DNA of 64,000 nucleotides from an uncultured Bacteroidales bacterium (GCA_902798615.1 CADBXL010000005.1:1-64000), one strand, 5' to 3'. Positions 8,294 to 17,301 are shown, numbered from the stretch's first letter. Numbers and translations are program-made. The notes: generated by a model not told the origin, from the sequence alone.

Positions 8294-10669
8294 ATGAAAA
8301 AAAATCTACTATCTGTAGCCTTGCTCCTTGTTATGGGCATATCGGCTATTGCACAAAATCTACAACTGAACCAGAAACATGGATTCTATGACAAGCCATT
8401 TGAACTGACCATTACTGACAACGAGAACCTTGTTGCCGATGGTGCCGCAATACGCTATACGCTCGACGGTAGTGCCCCTACGGCAGAGAGTACGCTTTAC
8501 ACAGAGCCGATAACGATAAAGGGAACTACGGTTGTGAGAACTGCTGTTGTTGGTGCAGAGGGACTTCTTTCGAATGTAGCAACGGCGACATACCTGTTTC
8601 TTGACGATGTGTTGCATCAGTCAGATGCTCCAGAAGGCTATCCGCAAGAGTGGGGTGCTTTCACCGAGACATTTGGTGTAGCTCCTGCCGACTATGGTAT
8701 GGACCAGGAGATGGCCGATAATCCTATTATTGCCGAAAAGATAAAAAAGGGATTGCTATCTATTCCTGTTCTCAGCATTGTTACCGACAAGGATTATCTC
8801 TTTAGCCATGATGCTGATGAGGAAAAGGGTGGTATTTACATTTTTACAGGTCCTCCTGTCGGTGATCCTATGGGTAATGGCTGGACGCGTCCTGTTAGTG
8901 CTGAGTTATTCGGTTGTGATCATGATTTCTCCGTAACATGCGGATTGCGTCTGCATGGCGGTCATGGTCGTCTTGCAGAGAAGAATCCAAAGCACTCATT
9001 TCGCCTTGTGTTTAAGAAAGAGTATGGAGAGAAGACTCTCAAGTATCCGCTCTTTAGCGAGGATGATTCTGAGAAATACGACCAGTTGGTACTCAGATGC
9101 CATTTCGGCAACAGTTGGCAGCATTGGATGGAGTCAAACCGTCAGAAGGCGCAATATACGCGTGACGTATGGGCAAGGAGAATACAGCGCAAGATGGGAT
9201 GGACGAGTGTTAATGCCCTGTATGTTCATGTGTTCCTGAATGGTATGTACTGGGGACTCTACAACATAGCAGAGAGGGTTGACGACCAATATGGTAAGGA
9301 CCATCTCGGAGGCAAGAAAGAGGACATTGACGTGATAAAGATAGAAGAGGAGGGTGGTAACCACATCGAGGCTTCCGAGGGTGACTTGGAAGCATGGGCA
9401 AAGATGTTTGAAACTGCCGCTAAAGCCTCTGACGACGTATATTACAACCAGCTTCAAGGTAAGGATGCTGATGGAAATGACGACCCTTCACAGGAAGCAT
9501 TACTCGATATAGACAACTTCATCGACTATATGCTCATAAATCAGTATGCCGGCAACACCGACTGGGATCACCATAACTGGTATGCCATAAGGCGTAAAGG
9601 CGATGAGAGTCAGGGCTTCAGATTCCTTTGCTGGGATTCAGAGCTTATCATAGATAACCCATACGAGAATGTGCTGACAAAGAATAACGGTGATGAGAGT
9701 CCTACGGGTATCTTCAATCACTTGATGGAGAATAAGCATTTTGCCAAGAAATACATGGAGCGTGCAAAGGAACTTCTCGCTGATAATGGTATGCTTGGTG
9801 CAAAGAGCACGGAGGAAGTATGGGACAGTCTTTATAATACAATCTCAACAGCCCTTTACGCAGAGGCTGCACGATGGGGAGACTATCGCAGGGATGTACA
9901 TCCTTATCAAACTCAGGGTGAGCTATATACGGTTGACGGCACATATATGGCAGAGCGTAAGCGTCTTCATGAGCAATATTTCCCAAGAAGGTCATCCATC
10001 GTAATGTCGATGATTGAGAATACATTCGAGATTGATGACTTTGAGCCTTTGGCTGAGTGGATTCCTCTGACGGCATCTTTCTTCCACAAGTGGGATGGTA
10101 CCGACAAGAACTCCAAGGTGTTGTTTGAAGCACCGGGTAATGTGGATTGGAACATGAAACAAGAGGCTGGAAGTGGTGTTGCTGTGGCAGGATTCGTGAA
10201 TGTGGATCATGACGACTATGCCGACATTAGCAATTACGATAAGATCATAATCAAGGGTAAGGGCAACAATCTACGAATACTTGCCAACCGACTTGTTGCT
10301 CATGGTCAATGGAAAGAGATTAAGGTTTCGTTCAATGAAAACGACAAGTATTGGGACAATGAGCTGAAGTGTATCGTTATTCCATTGGAAGATTTCAAGA
10401 CAAAGCTCACATCTTCAAACGAGAAGCGTGTTGATGATTTCGTTCATCTGCATGTACTGAAGGTTGACTGGAACAACAGTCTGAAGGTGAGTGGTGTATG
10501 GCTTGTTCCTAATGATGGTGCTGCAGGTATTGAGTATGTAGCCAAGAATGAAGGCACATCAACTGATGGCAGATACTACAATCTCAACGGCCAGGTTGTG
10601 AATAATCCTACAAATGGTATTTATATACACAATGGTAAGAAGGTAGTGGTGACAAATAATGCCCGCTAA
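8294..10669 (+). CDS. Secreted CotH-kinase family protein with chitobiase-like N-domain
   Basis: Exported 791-residue protein. The start is ATG 8294 because a signal peptide (MKKNLLSVALLLVMGISAIA) begins there. Domains in order: a chitobiase/beta-hexosaminidase C-terminal-type Ig fold (about 30-100, FTITDNE..IRYTLDGSAPT), then a CotH kinase-like domain (about 160-520, with LRLHGGHGR, HSFRLVFKKEYG, NGMYWGLYNIAERVD, NQYAGNTDWDHHNWYA and CWDSELI), then a beta-sandwich of unknown type. It ends in NLNGQVV..GIYIHNGKK, a tail common on secreted Prevotella and Bacteroides proteins. CotH proteins phosphorylate spore-coat proteins in Bacillus; the role of the Bacteroidota members is unknown. It could act on cell-surface or polysaccharide-associated proteins. 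Confidence 0.88.
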   Translation: MKKNLLSVALLLVMGISAIAQNLQLNQKHGFYDKPFELTITDNENLVADGAAIRYTLDGSAPTAESTLYTEPITIKGTTVVRTAVVGAEGLLSNVATATYLFLDDVLHQSDAPEGYPQEWGAFTETFGVAPADYGMDQEMADNPIIAEKIKKGLLSIPVLSIVTDKDYLFSHDADEEKGGIYIFTGPPVGDPMGNGWTRPVSAELFGCDHDFSVTCGLRLHGGHGRLAEKNPKHSFRLVFKKEYGEKTLKYPLFSEDDSEKYDQLVLRCHFGNSWQHWMESNRQKAQYTRDVWARRIQRKMGWTSVNALYVHVFLNGMYWGLYNIAERVDDQYGKDHLGGKKEDIDVIKIEEEGGNHIEASEGDLEAWAKMFETAAKASDDVYYNQLQGKDADGNDDPSQEALLDIDNFIDYMLINQYAGNTDWDHHNWYAIRRKGDESQGFRFLCWDSELIIDNPYENVLTKNNGDESPTGIFNHLMENKHFAKKYMERAKELLADNGMLGAKSTEEVWDSLYNTISTALYAEAARWGDYRRDVHPYQTQGELYTVDGTYMAERKRLHEQYFPRRSSIVMSMIENTFEIDDFEPLAEWIPLTASFFHKWDGTDKNSKVLFEAPGNVDWNMKQEAGSGVAVAGFVNVDHDDYADISNYDKIIIKGKGNNLRILANRLVAHGQWKEIKVSFNENDKYWDNELKCIVIPLEDFKTKLTSSNEKRVDDFVHLHVLKVDWNNSLKVSGVWLVPNDGAAGIEYVAKNEGTSTDGRYYNLNGQVVNNPTNGIYIHNGKKVVVTNNAR

Positions 10670-10863
10670 GTGTCAGAATAAGTTCCTTACAAATCCTCAT
10701 ATTGCAAGACAAAAAAGAGCAATAAATATAGTTTAGTCGCGATAGCAATATCCAACGATTTTATTGCTCTTATGCAATTTGGGGAACTACATATCGACAA
10801 GAAGTATTATCCAATATGGAGAGAACAGAAAGATGCCTGGGTTTAAAATCCAGGCATCTTTTA
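10670..10863 (+). other. Non-coding 3' region with inverted repeat and terminator
   Basis: Past the CotH stop lies an inverted repeat with perfect 12-bp arms (10715-10726 and 10760-10771, AAGAGCAATAAA type) and a 33-nt loop. It is followed by an intrinsic terminator: 10-bp stem AGATGCCTGG (10831-10840) with 10850-10859, then a T run. No ORF of interest is present. Confidence 0.7.
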
Positions 10864-10991
10864 TATTTCCATGTAGTAATTCGTGAATGGCTCTCTGCAT
10901 TACGCATAGTAATGCCGACTTGATTTTTTTCACTCTTCACATTTCATTTGTCCAACTTTTATTATGGCTCCGCTATTGGACCTGACAGGGG

Positions 10992-11120
10992 AACGGTTTT
11001 GAAACGGATTTGAAACGGTATTATAACGGACTTGAGGTTTACATGGATTTCGAAGAGGAAGTAGCCGGTTTCAAGTAAGTCCCAAGCAAATCCCTTGTAA
11101 CTCCCATACAAGTCCCATTT
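10992..11120. repeat. Bipartite 11-nt periodic array (locus A)
   Basis: AACGG-headed units start at 10992, 11003, 11014 and 11025. After a 45-nt middle section, TCCC-headed units start at 11080, 11091, 11102 and 11113. All steps are exactly 11 nt. The second half read on the other strand gives GGGAYTT units, so the two half-arrays are inverted copies of a GGAYTT-type unit. The period is not a multiple of three and no ORF is present. Confidence 0.85.
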
Positions 11121-11163
11121 CTATATAGGCGGATAAAAAGAGCTACAAGGGATTTTCTTATTG

Positions 11164-11859
11164 TTATCTGCTTTGTTCTTCTTCCAGAATATAATCCACA
11201 GCCCGATTCACATAGTCGTTGAACGGCTTGGTAGTACGGAACAGTTCTGCCACGCGCTTTACGAGGTTTGGTGATGTGATGAACTTGTCATCAACGTAAG
11301 TTAGCAGACAGAAACTTTTTAGGCGCATGAAATCGGCGTAAGGAGCATCTGCTGGATATTCCTTTGGTACCTTCTTTAAAGCTCCGTCCATATCAACGAA
11401 GAATGACGGATCTGCTTTTTCAAGAACGCCCTTTTGGTATTCCTCCCAACCGTCGCTGATATCCTCCCGCAATACCTTAACGGTCTTACTGTCATAACAA
11501 TAGTTACCCGAAGCAAGCATGTGAGCCTCAGGATAGGAGTTTCCGCCGCCAGTACCTATATGGAAGTAATAGCCGGCATGCATTGACTTCTTACCGCCAG
11601 GGGCAAGAAACACGCCGAAGTGGGTCTTGTAAGGTGTCTTGTCCTTACTGAAACGTGTGTCGCGATAGATGCGATATGTGCAGTCCTTGATAGTAAGGCT
11701 CGCTATGTCGCTATCATATTTTCCTATCTCGCAAATTAATTGCTCGCAGAAATCATACCATTTGGCAAGCACTTTCTGATACCTGTCCTTGTTTGCTGTA
11801 AACTACTCCTTGTTATTGTTGCACGAAAGGTCGCGCAGAAACTGTAATATTTCTTTCAT
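11164..11859 (-). pseudogene. DUF2461 family protein interrupted by an in-frame amber codon
   Basis: The DUF2461 (TIGR02453-type) protein is of unknown function. The uninterrupted part (202 residues from 11772) holds the family body: YRIYRDTRFSKDKTPYKTHFGVFL and the G-rich PGGKKSMHAGYYFHI. In the same frame upstream, ATG 11859 begins MKEILQFLRDLSCNNNKE, then TAG (11805-11803), then FTANKDRYQKVLAKW. Family members read WFTANKDRY here, so a single TGG-to-TAG change destroyed the conserved Trp. The full frame would be 231 residues, normal for the family. It is either a recent null allele, a sequencing error, or suppressed. A start at 11772 would lack the N-terminal helices. Confidence 0.8.
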
Positions 11860-11916
11860 TATTAATATTTATGGTGTCATTGTTGTCCTGAACAGGTTTA
11901 GTCATGCGAGACAGTT

Positions 11917-12258
11917 CTATTTCTTCGCGTGGCTTTCTGCATATTCGCTTGGCTTCATGCCAACTTCGCGCTTGAAAGTGCGACTGAAGTTATTAGCGTC
12001 GTCATATCCGCATTTCAGAGCTACCTGTCCAATGGCATATTTCCCCTTTGCCAATAGCTCCTGAGCGAATTTCATACGTATGGTCAGAATATACTTACCT
12101 CCAGTCTTACCTGTTATTGCAAAGATTTTACGACGGAGGCTCTGATTTGTCATACTTAAGCTTTCGCAAACCGTATCACAGTTTACGTGCTTCTGCTTCA
12201 TCTGCTCATAGACAAGTTTTTCTACTTGCTTGAGGAATTCTCTGTCTTCTTTTTTCAT
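11917..12258 (-). CDS. Small AraC-type HTH DNA-binding protein
   Basis: A 113-residue protein made almost entirely of an AraC/XylS DNA-binding domain: two helix-turn-helices (VNCDTVCESLSMTNQSLRRKI and IGQVALKCGYDDANNFSRTFKRE) ending in VGMKPSEYAE. It has no ligand or receiver domain, so it resembles the output module of a hybrid two-component regulator acting alone. A close paralogue lies at 13207-13545 on the far side of the VanZ-like gene. The -7 box is at 12290-12297. Confidence 0.88.
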   Translation of the reverse strand: MKKEDREFLKQVEKLVYEQMKQKHVNCDTVCESLSMTNQSLRRKIFAITGKTGGKYILTIRMKFAQELLAKGKYAIGQVALKCGYDDANNFSRTFKREVGMKPSEYAESHAKK

Positions 12259-12289
12259 TGTAATATAGAATTAGTGGTTATGATGCTTG

Positions 12290-12297
12290 CAAAGATA
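12290..12297 (-). promoter_or_regulatory. -7 box of the first small AraC-type gene
   Basis: Minus-strand TATCTTTG. TTG (12318-12316) lies 18 nt upstream, slightly shorter than usual. A terminator-like hairpin (12311-12337, stem AAAAACAAG) overlaps this region. Confidence 0.65.
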
Positions 12298-12524
12298 GTA
12301 TTTTTTTGATAAAAACAAGAAAAAAAACTTGTTTTTTTGTTCTTTTGTATAAAATATTGGTTGATTTAGAGGCGTTTAGACCTTTTTTGCAAGATTAAAC
12401 CGACTGAAATTGAAGGTTTTTAACAGATGGCGATTTTATTACAAAGAAGTGTTTAAAGTGTGAAAGGTTTTATAAAAATTGGTCGTTTTTCCTGTAAACA
12501 TTATGGAAATAGAGAAAAACATTA

Positions 12525-12532
12525 TAACTTTG
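12525..12532 (+). promoter_or_regulatory. -7 box of the VanZ-like gene
   Basis: TAACTTTG matches TAnnTTTG. The leader to the ATG at 12599 is about 60 nt. The rest of the 12259-12598 divergent intergenic region is AT-rich with no other recognised feature. Confidence 0.65.
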
Positions 12533-12598
12533 CACTCAGAAAAAATGAGGACGATCCCCGTTCTCTAGACGAAAATAAATAATAAAACAGATTTTCTT

Positions 12599-13159
12599 AT
12601 GTCAAATTTTCTTAGTTTCGTTTATGCTTCAGCCCCTCAGTGGTTGTATGATATACTTCTAACTGTGTTGTGTGTAATGGCTGTATGGACTTTCTCTCGC
12701 AGGAAGCAAATCCATACCAAGTTAAGAAAGTTGCTTGGAGTGGTTTACGTAGAGTATTTGATATTACTGATTTGTGCTACGGTTATATTCAGGGATTCCA
12801 CATGTGCATTAGGTGTTGAGTTTGTTCCTTTCTGGAACTATACAAATTCATATTTCACAGAGGATGTATTGCTAGAGACATTACTCAATATCGTGATGTT
12901 TATCCCTGTAGGTTTCTGTACTTCAGTATTCCTCAAGCGCTCTGTATTGGTTAAGGTATTCTTTATTTCAATGCTTCTTTCATGTTCTATAGAGGTAACC
13001 CAGTATCTTCTTGAACGTGGATTCTGTGAGACCAACGACGTGATGAACAATACTGCTGGAGGTGTGATAGGATATCTCATTTACAAGGTTACTCCTGTGT
13101 TTCTTGATGCTTTCAAGCAGAAAAGATATGCTTACTATGGTCAGGGTGCCATTGCCTAA
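12599..13159 (+). CDS. VanZ-like membrane protein
   Basis: A 186-residue inner-membrane protein with about four to five hydrophobic helices. Family features are visible: FVPFWNY, the LLETLLNIVMFIPVGF helix, and the acidic SCSIEVTQYLLERGFCETNDVMNNTAGGVIGYLIY segment typical of VanZ/PF04892. VanZ lowers teicoplanin susceptibility in enterococci; most family members have no known role. It is bracketed by two paralogous small AraC-type regulator genes, which suggests local control. It ends in a shared bidirectional terminator. Confidence 0.88.
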   Translation: MSNFLSFVYASAPQWLYDILLTVLCVMAVWTFSRRKQIHTKLRKLLGVVYVEYLILLICATVIFRDSTCALGVEFVPFWNYTNSYFTEDVLLETLLNIVMFIPVGFCTSVFLKRSVLVKVFFISMLLSCSIEVTQYLLERGFCETNDVMNNTAGGVIGYLIYKVTPVFLDAFKQKRYAYYGQGAIA

Positions 13160-13170
13160 GTATTAAAAAA

Positions 13171-13206
13171 AGACAACTGAAACAAATCATCAGTTGTCTT
13201 TTTTTG
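13171..13206. terminator. Bidirectional terminator between VanZ-like gene and AraC paralogue
   Basis: Stem AGACAACTGA (13171-13180) pairs with 13190-13199, with A and T runs on the two sides. It serves two convergent genes. Confidence 0.92.
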
Positions 13207-13545
13207 TTATTTCTTATTGCTTGCTGCGTATTCAGTAGGCTTCTGTCCTGTTTCGCGCTTGAATGTGCGGCTGAAGTTGTTTGCATCCTCATATCCGCAT
13301 TTCAAAGCCACCTGACCGACCGAGTATCTGCCAGTAGATAATAATTCCTTGGCATAATTAATACGAATTGTCAATAGATACTTACCACCCGTCTGACCTG
13401 TGATGGCCAGAAGTTTGCGACGAAGATTTTGGTTAGTTATTCCAAGACTCTCGCAAACAGTATCACAGTTCACATGCTTTTCCCTCATCTGCTCATAGAC
13501 GAGTTTTTCTACCTTCTTGAGGAACTCTTTTTCTTCTTTTCTCAT
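13207..13545 (-). CDS. Small AraC-type HTH DNA-binding protein, paralogue
   Basis: A 112-residue, single-domain AraC-type HTH protein, very similar along its whole length to the product of 11917-12258 (shared KVEKLVYEQM, HVNCDTVCESL, VALKCGY and DANNFSRTFKRE). The pair is an evident duplication flanking the VanZ-like gene. The promoter at 13656-13686 is a full consensus match. No sensor domain is fused; the LytS-type kinase 370 bp away is divergently oriented and of a different regulator class. Confidence 0.88.
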   Translation of the reverse strand: MRKEEKEFLKKVEKLVYEQMREKHVNCDTVCESLGITNQNLRRKLLAITGQTGGKYLLTIRINYAKELLSTGRYSVGQVALKCGYEDANNFSRTFKRETGQKPTEYAASNKK

Positions 13546-13655
13546 GACGATATAATTTAGTGAATATTTTTGAATGTTTGTTGCTTTGTTTTTGTAAGAA
13601 AAAAGAATTTTTCAACCCTAAATAGCTGATACATCTCCTTTTTAATTCTTGGTTG

Positions 13656-13686
13656 CAAAGATAATTATTATTTATGATAATAACAA
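13656..13686 (-). promoter_or_regulatory. Promoter of the second small AraC-type gene
   Basis: Minus-strand TATCTTTG (13663-13656) with TTG (13686-13684) 20 nt upstream. Confidence 0.82.
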
Positions 13687-13885
13687 TAATATCAATTTGT
13701 TTTTTGGCTTTTCGCGCATTAAAAAGAAAATCGTTGTCGCAATGCTGATTTTCCCCGTTATGATTATTGGGGGGGGCTTCTGTTAGGGGATGCACAAGTT
13801 AGTGTAACCATCCTTTCCAAAATCAGCATGATGAGTTTTTTTTTCGTTTTCACATATATTATTATGTTATATGGAAAAAAAAATG

Positions 13886-13893
13886 TATATTTG
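13886..13893 (+). promoter_or_regulatory. -7 box of the histidine kinase gene
   Basis: TATATTTG lies 24 nt before ATG 13918. It excludes the two in-frame ATGs upstream (13828, 13831) as starts. Confidence 0.7.
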
Positions 13894-13917
13894 CAGATTG
13901 AAAATGGAGAAAAATAT

Positions 13918-14925
13918 ATGAATAACAAAAAAAACATATCAAATATACTGCTATTAAGTTTGGTTTGCACCATCTTTATCAGCTATCCTAATGTGCTTTT
14001 TATTAATATGGACTGGCATAACCTCTCAGAGGAGGTTAGAGGCAGTTATATTAATAGTACCTTAATAAGATTCCTGCTGTTTTGGGTGTTTATCTTTGTA
14101 TCGTTGTATATAAATCAGCATGTACTCCAAACACATTCAGTAAAGGTCCGTATCCTTTCGAATGTTCTTCTTACGCTGTTTGTATTTGCGGTGTACAAAG
14201 GAGTCACAACACTTATATGTCCAGGATTCGATTGTCGTACTGTCATCCTCACATTCCAGTTCATAGTGTTTGGAATGATGGGATTGTTCCTTGGATATAC
14301 TGACTATCTGAACCGTATTCACAAGAAGAAGGAAGAAGAACTTAAGCAACTCAAGATGGAAAGTCTGCAGAGCAGATGTACGGCACTTACAAACCAGATT
14401 AATCCGCATTTCTTCTTCAACGCACTTAATGGAATAAGCAGTTTGGTGAGGAAGAAGGAAGACAAACTTGCCCTATGCTACATAGATCATCTTAGCGACA
14501 TTTTCAGATACATTCTCCAGAGTGAGCACAAGGGAATTGTGACACTTGAAGAGGAACTTGATTTCGCACGTTCATTCAATGAGGTAATGCAAGTCAGGTA
14601 TGCAGGAAAGTGGGATGCAACGTTTGATGTTCCGGAAGACTGTTTGAATTATGGTATTCCAGTTCTGGCACTTCTTCCTTTGATCGAAAATGTAGGAGTG
14701 CATAATATGATTGATAGTGAACATAGAATGAAAATCTGCGTTCATATGAACGAGAACAAGGAATTGGTCGTAAGCAACCCGATCTTCCCTAAAATGTTCA
14801 AGCAAGATACTCATGGCACGGGATTGAAGAATCTCGAGAAACGTTTCTTGTTGCTTATGGACAAGAAGATACGAGTGGAGAAAACGGCTGATGAGTTTTC
14901 TGTAATATTACCTCTAAAATATTAA
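13918..14925 (+). CDS. LytS/YehU-type sensor histidine kinase, orphan
   Basis: Inner-membrane histidine kinase of the His_kinase (PF06580) class. From ATG 13918 it has 335 residues: four hydrophobic helices (about 9-29, 49-66, 80-101, 108-127), a short coiled linker (KKKEEELKQLKMESLQSR), the phosphoacceptor box NQINPHFFFNALN with His164, the N box LLPLIENVGVHN, and the final GTGLKNLEKRFLLL. The usual N box reads PLVENAxKHG; here the Lys is lost and the spacing differs. LytS partners are LytTR response regulators; none is encoded anywhere in this window. The following gene encodes a secreted protein. Confidence 0.9.
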   Translation: MNNKKNISNILLLSLVCTIFISYPNVLFINMDWHNLSEEVRGSYINSTLIRFLLFWVFIFVSLYINQHVLQTHSVKVRILSNVLLTLFVFAVYKGVTTLICPGFDCRTVILTFQFIVFGMMGLFLGYTDYLNRIHKKKEEELKQLKMESLQSRCTALTNQINPHFFFNALNGISSLVRKKEDKLALCYIDHLSDIFRYILQSEHKGIVTLEEELDFARSFNEVMQVRYAGKWDATFDVPEDCLNYGIPVLALLPLIENVGVHNMIDSEHRMKICVHMNENKELVVSNPIFPKMFKQDTHGTGLKNLEKRFLLLMDKKIRVEKTADEFSVILPLKY

Positions 14926-15158
14926 TTAATTCTTCTATAATTCCCTTTTCTTCATCTTCCAAAAAAGATTTTTTTATAAAAAGTGAAAAAAGACAGAAAA
15001 AAATTTGGAGAAATGAAAGAATATGATTAAATTTGCAATCGTTATAGTTCTAACAAACTTTAACATACAAACTATTTAGTAAATCAAATCTGGCAAATCG
15101 CAGAATATTAACCGTAAATGCCACGAAATATTAAATGTATTAACCTTTAAAAATGTAG

Positions 15159-15677
15159 ATGAATATGAAGAAGATGTTTAACCTTATTGCAATGATAACC
15201 TTGTTCCTGTGTTTCATTTCTGTGAACGCTCAGGCACAGGAGATCAATATGGTGGACGAACAGAATTTCTATGAAATCCAGGAAAACAGCGAAGGCTCAT
15301 CACTAATCGTTACAATAGATGGTGTTCGTAAGGTTGCTGATCTTGATGACCAGAACTCGGGAATTATGCCAAAATATCTTGGTAAATATAAGAATTCACT
15401 CATATTTATGGAAGAAGTCACCAAGACACATCGAAACATATTGGTATTCCGCCCAATAAACGGTACTGTATGGCAGACAACCTACGAGAATGAGTTGTGT
15501 AAAAAAGGCGAAAGAGAATCGTGTCTTCTATTCTATGGTGATCATGCTATAATGGTTGAATTCAACAGGCTTGGTGGTCCTAAGACAAAGTTTACTAAAC
15601 TTGATTCAAAATACATCAAGCTCAAAGGACATGTGATTTCTTCTTGTGATGGAGAATTCAATTCAGGTGACGAGTAA
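15159..15677 (+). CDS. Secreted protein of unknown function
   Basis: A 172-residue protein with a clear signal peptide (KKMFNLIAMITLFLCFISVNAQAQ). The mature part is mostly beta-strand-like, with two cysteines in CKKGERESC and one near the C-terminus. No family is recognised. It lies 233 bp after the orphan histidine kinase, on the same strand, and ends in a strong terminator, so it could be the kinase's stimulus-related partner or an unrelated single gene. Confidence 0.65.
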   Translation: MNMKKMFNLIAMITLFLCFISVNAQAQEINMVDEQNFYEIQENSEGSSLIVTIDGVRKVADLDDQNSGIMPKYLGKYKNSLIFMEEVTKTHRNILVFRPINGTVWQTTYENELCKKGERESCLLFYGDHAIMVEFNRLGGPKTKFTKLDSKYIKLKGHVISSCDGEFNSGDE

Positions 15678-15738
15678 TCTTCTAATGCGTTTGAGTAATA
15701 TCTCTTTCGTGTGAAATTATATATGGAATAAAAAGTAG

Positions 15739-15782
15739 TCAGCCGCTTTTCGTTGTTTGTACGAGAAGCGGCTGATTGTATT
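15739..15782 (+). terminator. Intrinsic terminator
   Basis: A 15-bp stem with one mismatch (15739-15753 with 15761-15775) is followed by a T-rich tail. It ends the secreted-protein gene. Confidence 0.85.
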
Positions 15783-15829
15783 TGTTTGTTTACATATTGT
15801 TGTTGATGCTTATGGGAGAATGAACATCC

Positions 15830-16756
15830 CTATAGTTTGATACCGTATTTCAATATTCCTTCACCAAGCATACCTTTGGGCATGAACTCCTTGAGAGTAT
15901 CGGTAATGGTGTTGAGCATTCTCTGGCGGATATAGTCATGTCTAATATATAATGAAATACGACGCTGTGAAAGATAGTCACCCTCTATGCGACGGACATT
16001 ATCGCGTTGTTTCTCGCTAAGGAATGGCAAGTGCAATTCTGGGATTATTGTGAATCCGCCATTCTCGTCAACGATACGTATGAGGGTATCGATACTTCCT
16101 GCTTCGTATATGTGATGACCTATGCTCCTTGCCTTGCAGAAAGAGAAAGCGCTATCGCGAAGACATTGGGCATCTTTCATAATCCACATATTCTCGTGCT
16201 CAAGGTTCTCAGGTTTGAATACTGGCAACTTACGCCAGCAACTTTCAGAAAGATACACAAGGAACTTCTCCGTATATAGAGGAATCTCAAGTATGCCTTC
16301 ACGTATATTGTCTGCAATTCCTATGCCTGCATCTATTTCCCCCCTTAACAAGGCTTCAAGCATGAAGTCTGTTTTTAGTTCCTGTATGAAAAGTTCTACG
16401 GAAGGGTAGTTCTCCCGATAGTGCTTGATAAATTTCGGAAGAATGTATGGGGCGATTGTAGGACCTATCGACAGATTGAATTTACCACCGATATTTCCTT
16501 TGTCCTCCGATACAATCTCACCAATTCTGTCAACCTCCATCAGTATGTTCTCTGCCTGACGGATAATCTTCATGCCGGCAAGGGTAGGGGAGACTGATTT
16601 GTTAGTGCGCTCAAAGATGCGAATGTCAATTTCCTCTTCAAGCTTCACAATCATAGCACTCAGAGTTGGCTGGGTGACATTACAAGAATCAGCCGCTTTC
16701 GCGAAACTACGAAAGCGGTTGACAGCTGTGATATATCTGAGTTGTTGAAGGGTCAT
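15830..16756 (-). CDS. oxyR: Hydrogen peroxide-sensing LysR-type regulator OxyR
   Basis: LysR-type activator of the peroxide response. The N-terminal winged HTH (MTLQQLRYITAVNRFRSFAKAA) is followed by an effector domain carrying the redox pair Cys198 and Cys207 in AQCLRDSAFSFC. This matches the E. coli Cys199/Cys208 motif, so disulfide switching is expected. It is the last gene of a thioredoxin-rubrerythrin-oxyR operon, only 2 nt after the rubrerythrin stop. An OxyR-like operator lies upstream of the operon (17737-17751), suggesting autoregulation. Confidence 0.95.
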   Translation of the reverse strand: MTLQQLRYITAVNRFRSFAKAADSCNVTQPTLSAMIVKLEEEIDIRIFERTNKSVSPTLAGMKIIRQAENILMEVDRIGEIVSEDKGNIGGKFNLSIGPTIAPYILPKFIKHYRENYPSVELFIQELKTDFMLEALLRGEIDAGIGIADNIREGILEIPLYTEKFLVYLSESCWRKLPVFKPENLEHENMWIMKDAQCLRDSAFSFCKARSIGHHIYEAGSIDTLIRIVDENGGFTIIPELHLPFLSEKQRDNVRRIEGDYLSQRRISLYIRHDYIRQRMLNTITDTLKEFMPKGMLGEGILKYGIKL

Positions 16757-16758
16757 TA

Positions 16759-17301
16759 TTAGAGGTTGTCTGCAGAAACCTCAAAATATGCTTGTGGATG
16801 AGCACATGTAGGGCAGATGTCTGGAGCCTTAGTACCTACTACTATATGACCACAGTTACGGCACTCCCATACCTTAACCTCTGATTTCTCGAATACCTGA
16901 GCCGTCTCAATATTCTTAAGAAGAGCACGATAACGCTCCTCGTGATGCTTCTCGATAGCAGCAACGAGACGGAACTTCTTCGCGAGTTCTGTAAAGCCCT
17001 CCTCATCAGCCGTCTTTGCAAAGTTCTCGTACATATCCGTCCACTCGTAGTTCTCACCATTGGCAGCATCAAGAAGATTCTCAGCCGTTGTGCCTATGCC
17101 GTCGTGAAGTTCCTTATACCACATCTTAGCGTGTTCCTTCTCGTTGTCTGCCGTCTGAAGGAAGATAGCAGCCATCTGTTCAAAACCGTCCTTCTTTGCG
17201 CGAGAAGCGAAGTATGTGTACTTGTTACGAGCCTGTGATTCACCTGCAAATGCAGCCTCAAGGTTCTTCTCGGTCTGTGTACCTGCATATTTGTTTGCCA
17301 T
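16759..17301 (-). CDS. rbr: Rubrerythrin
   Basis: Cytosolic non-haem di-iron peroxidase that reduces H2O2 in anaerobes. The N-terminal ferritin-like four-helix bundle contains the iron ligands in [28 protein letters not shown] and IEKHHEERY. The C-terminal rubredoxin domain has Cys147, Cys150, Cys163 and Cys166 (CRNC, CPTC). The 180-residue length is slightly shorter than the classic 191. It is the middle gene of an operon with thioredoxin and oxyR, a coherent peroxide-defence unit. Confidence 0.97.
   Translation of the reverse strand: MANKYAGTQTEKNLEAAFAGESQARNKYTYFASRAKKDGFEQMAAIFLQTADNEKEHAKMWYKELHDGIGTTAENLLDAANGENYEWTDMYENFAKTADEEGFTELAKKFRLVAAIEKHHEERYRALLKNIETAQVFEKSEVKVWECRNCGHIVVGTKAPDICPTCAHPQAYFEVSADNL

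Noticed and set aside
11803-11805. Genetic-code change reading TAG as Trp
   Set aside because: TAG is used as a normal stop by other genes in the window (for example at 29798 and 42125), so a local mutation or error is far more likely.
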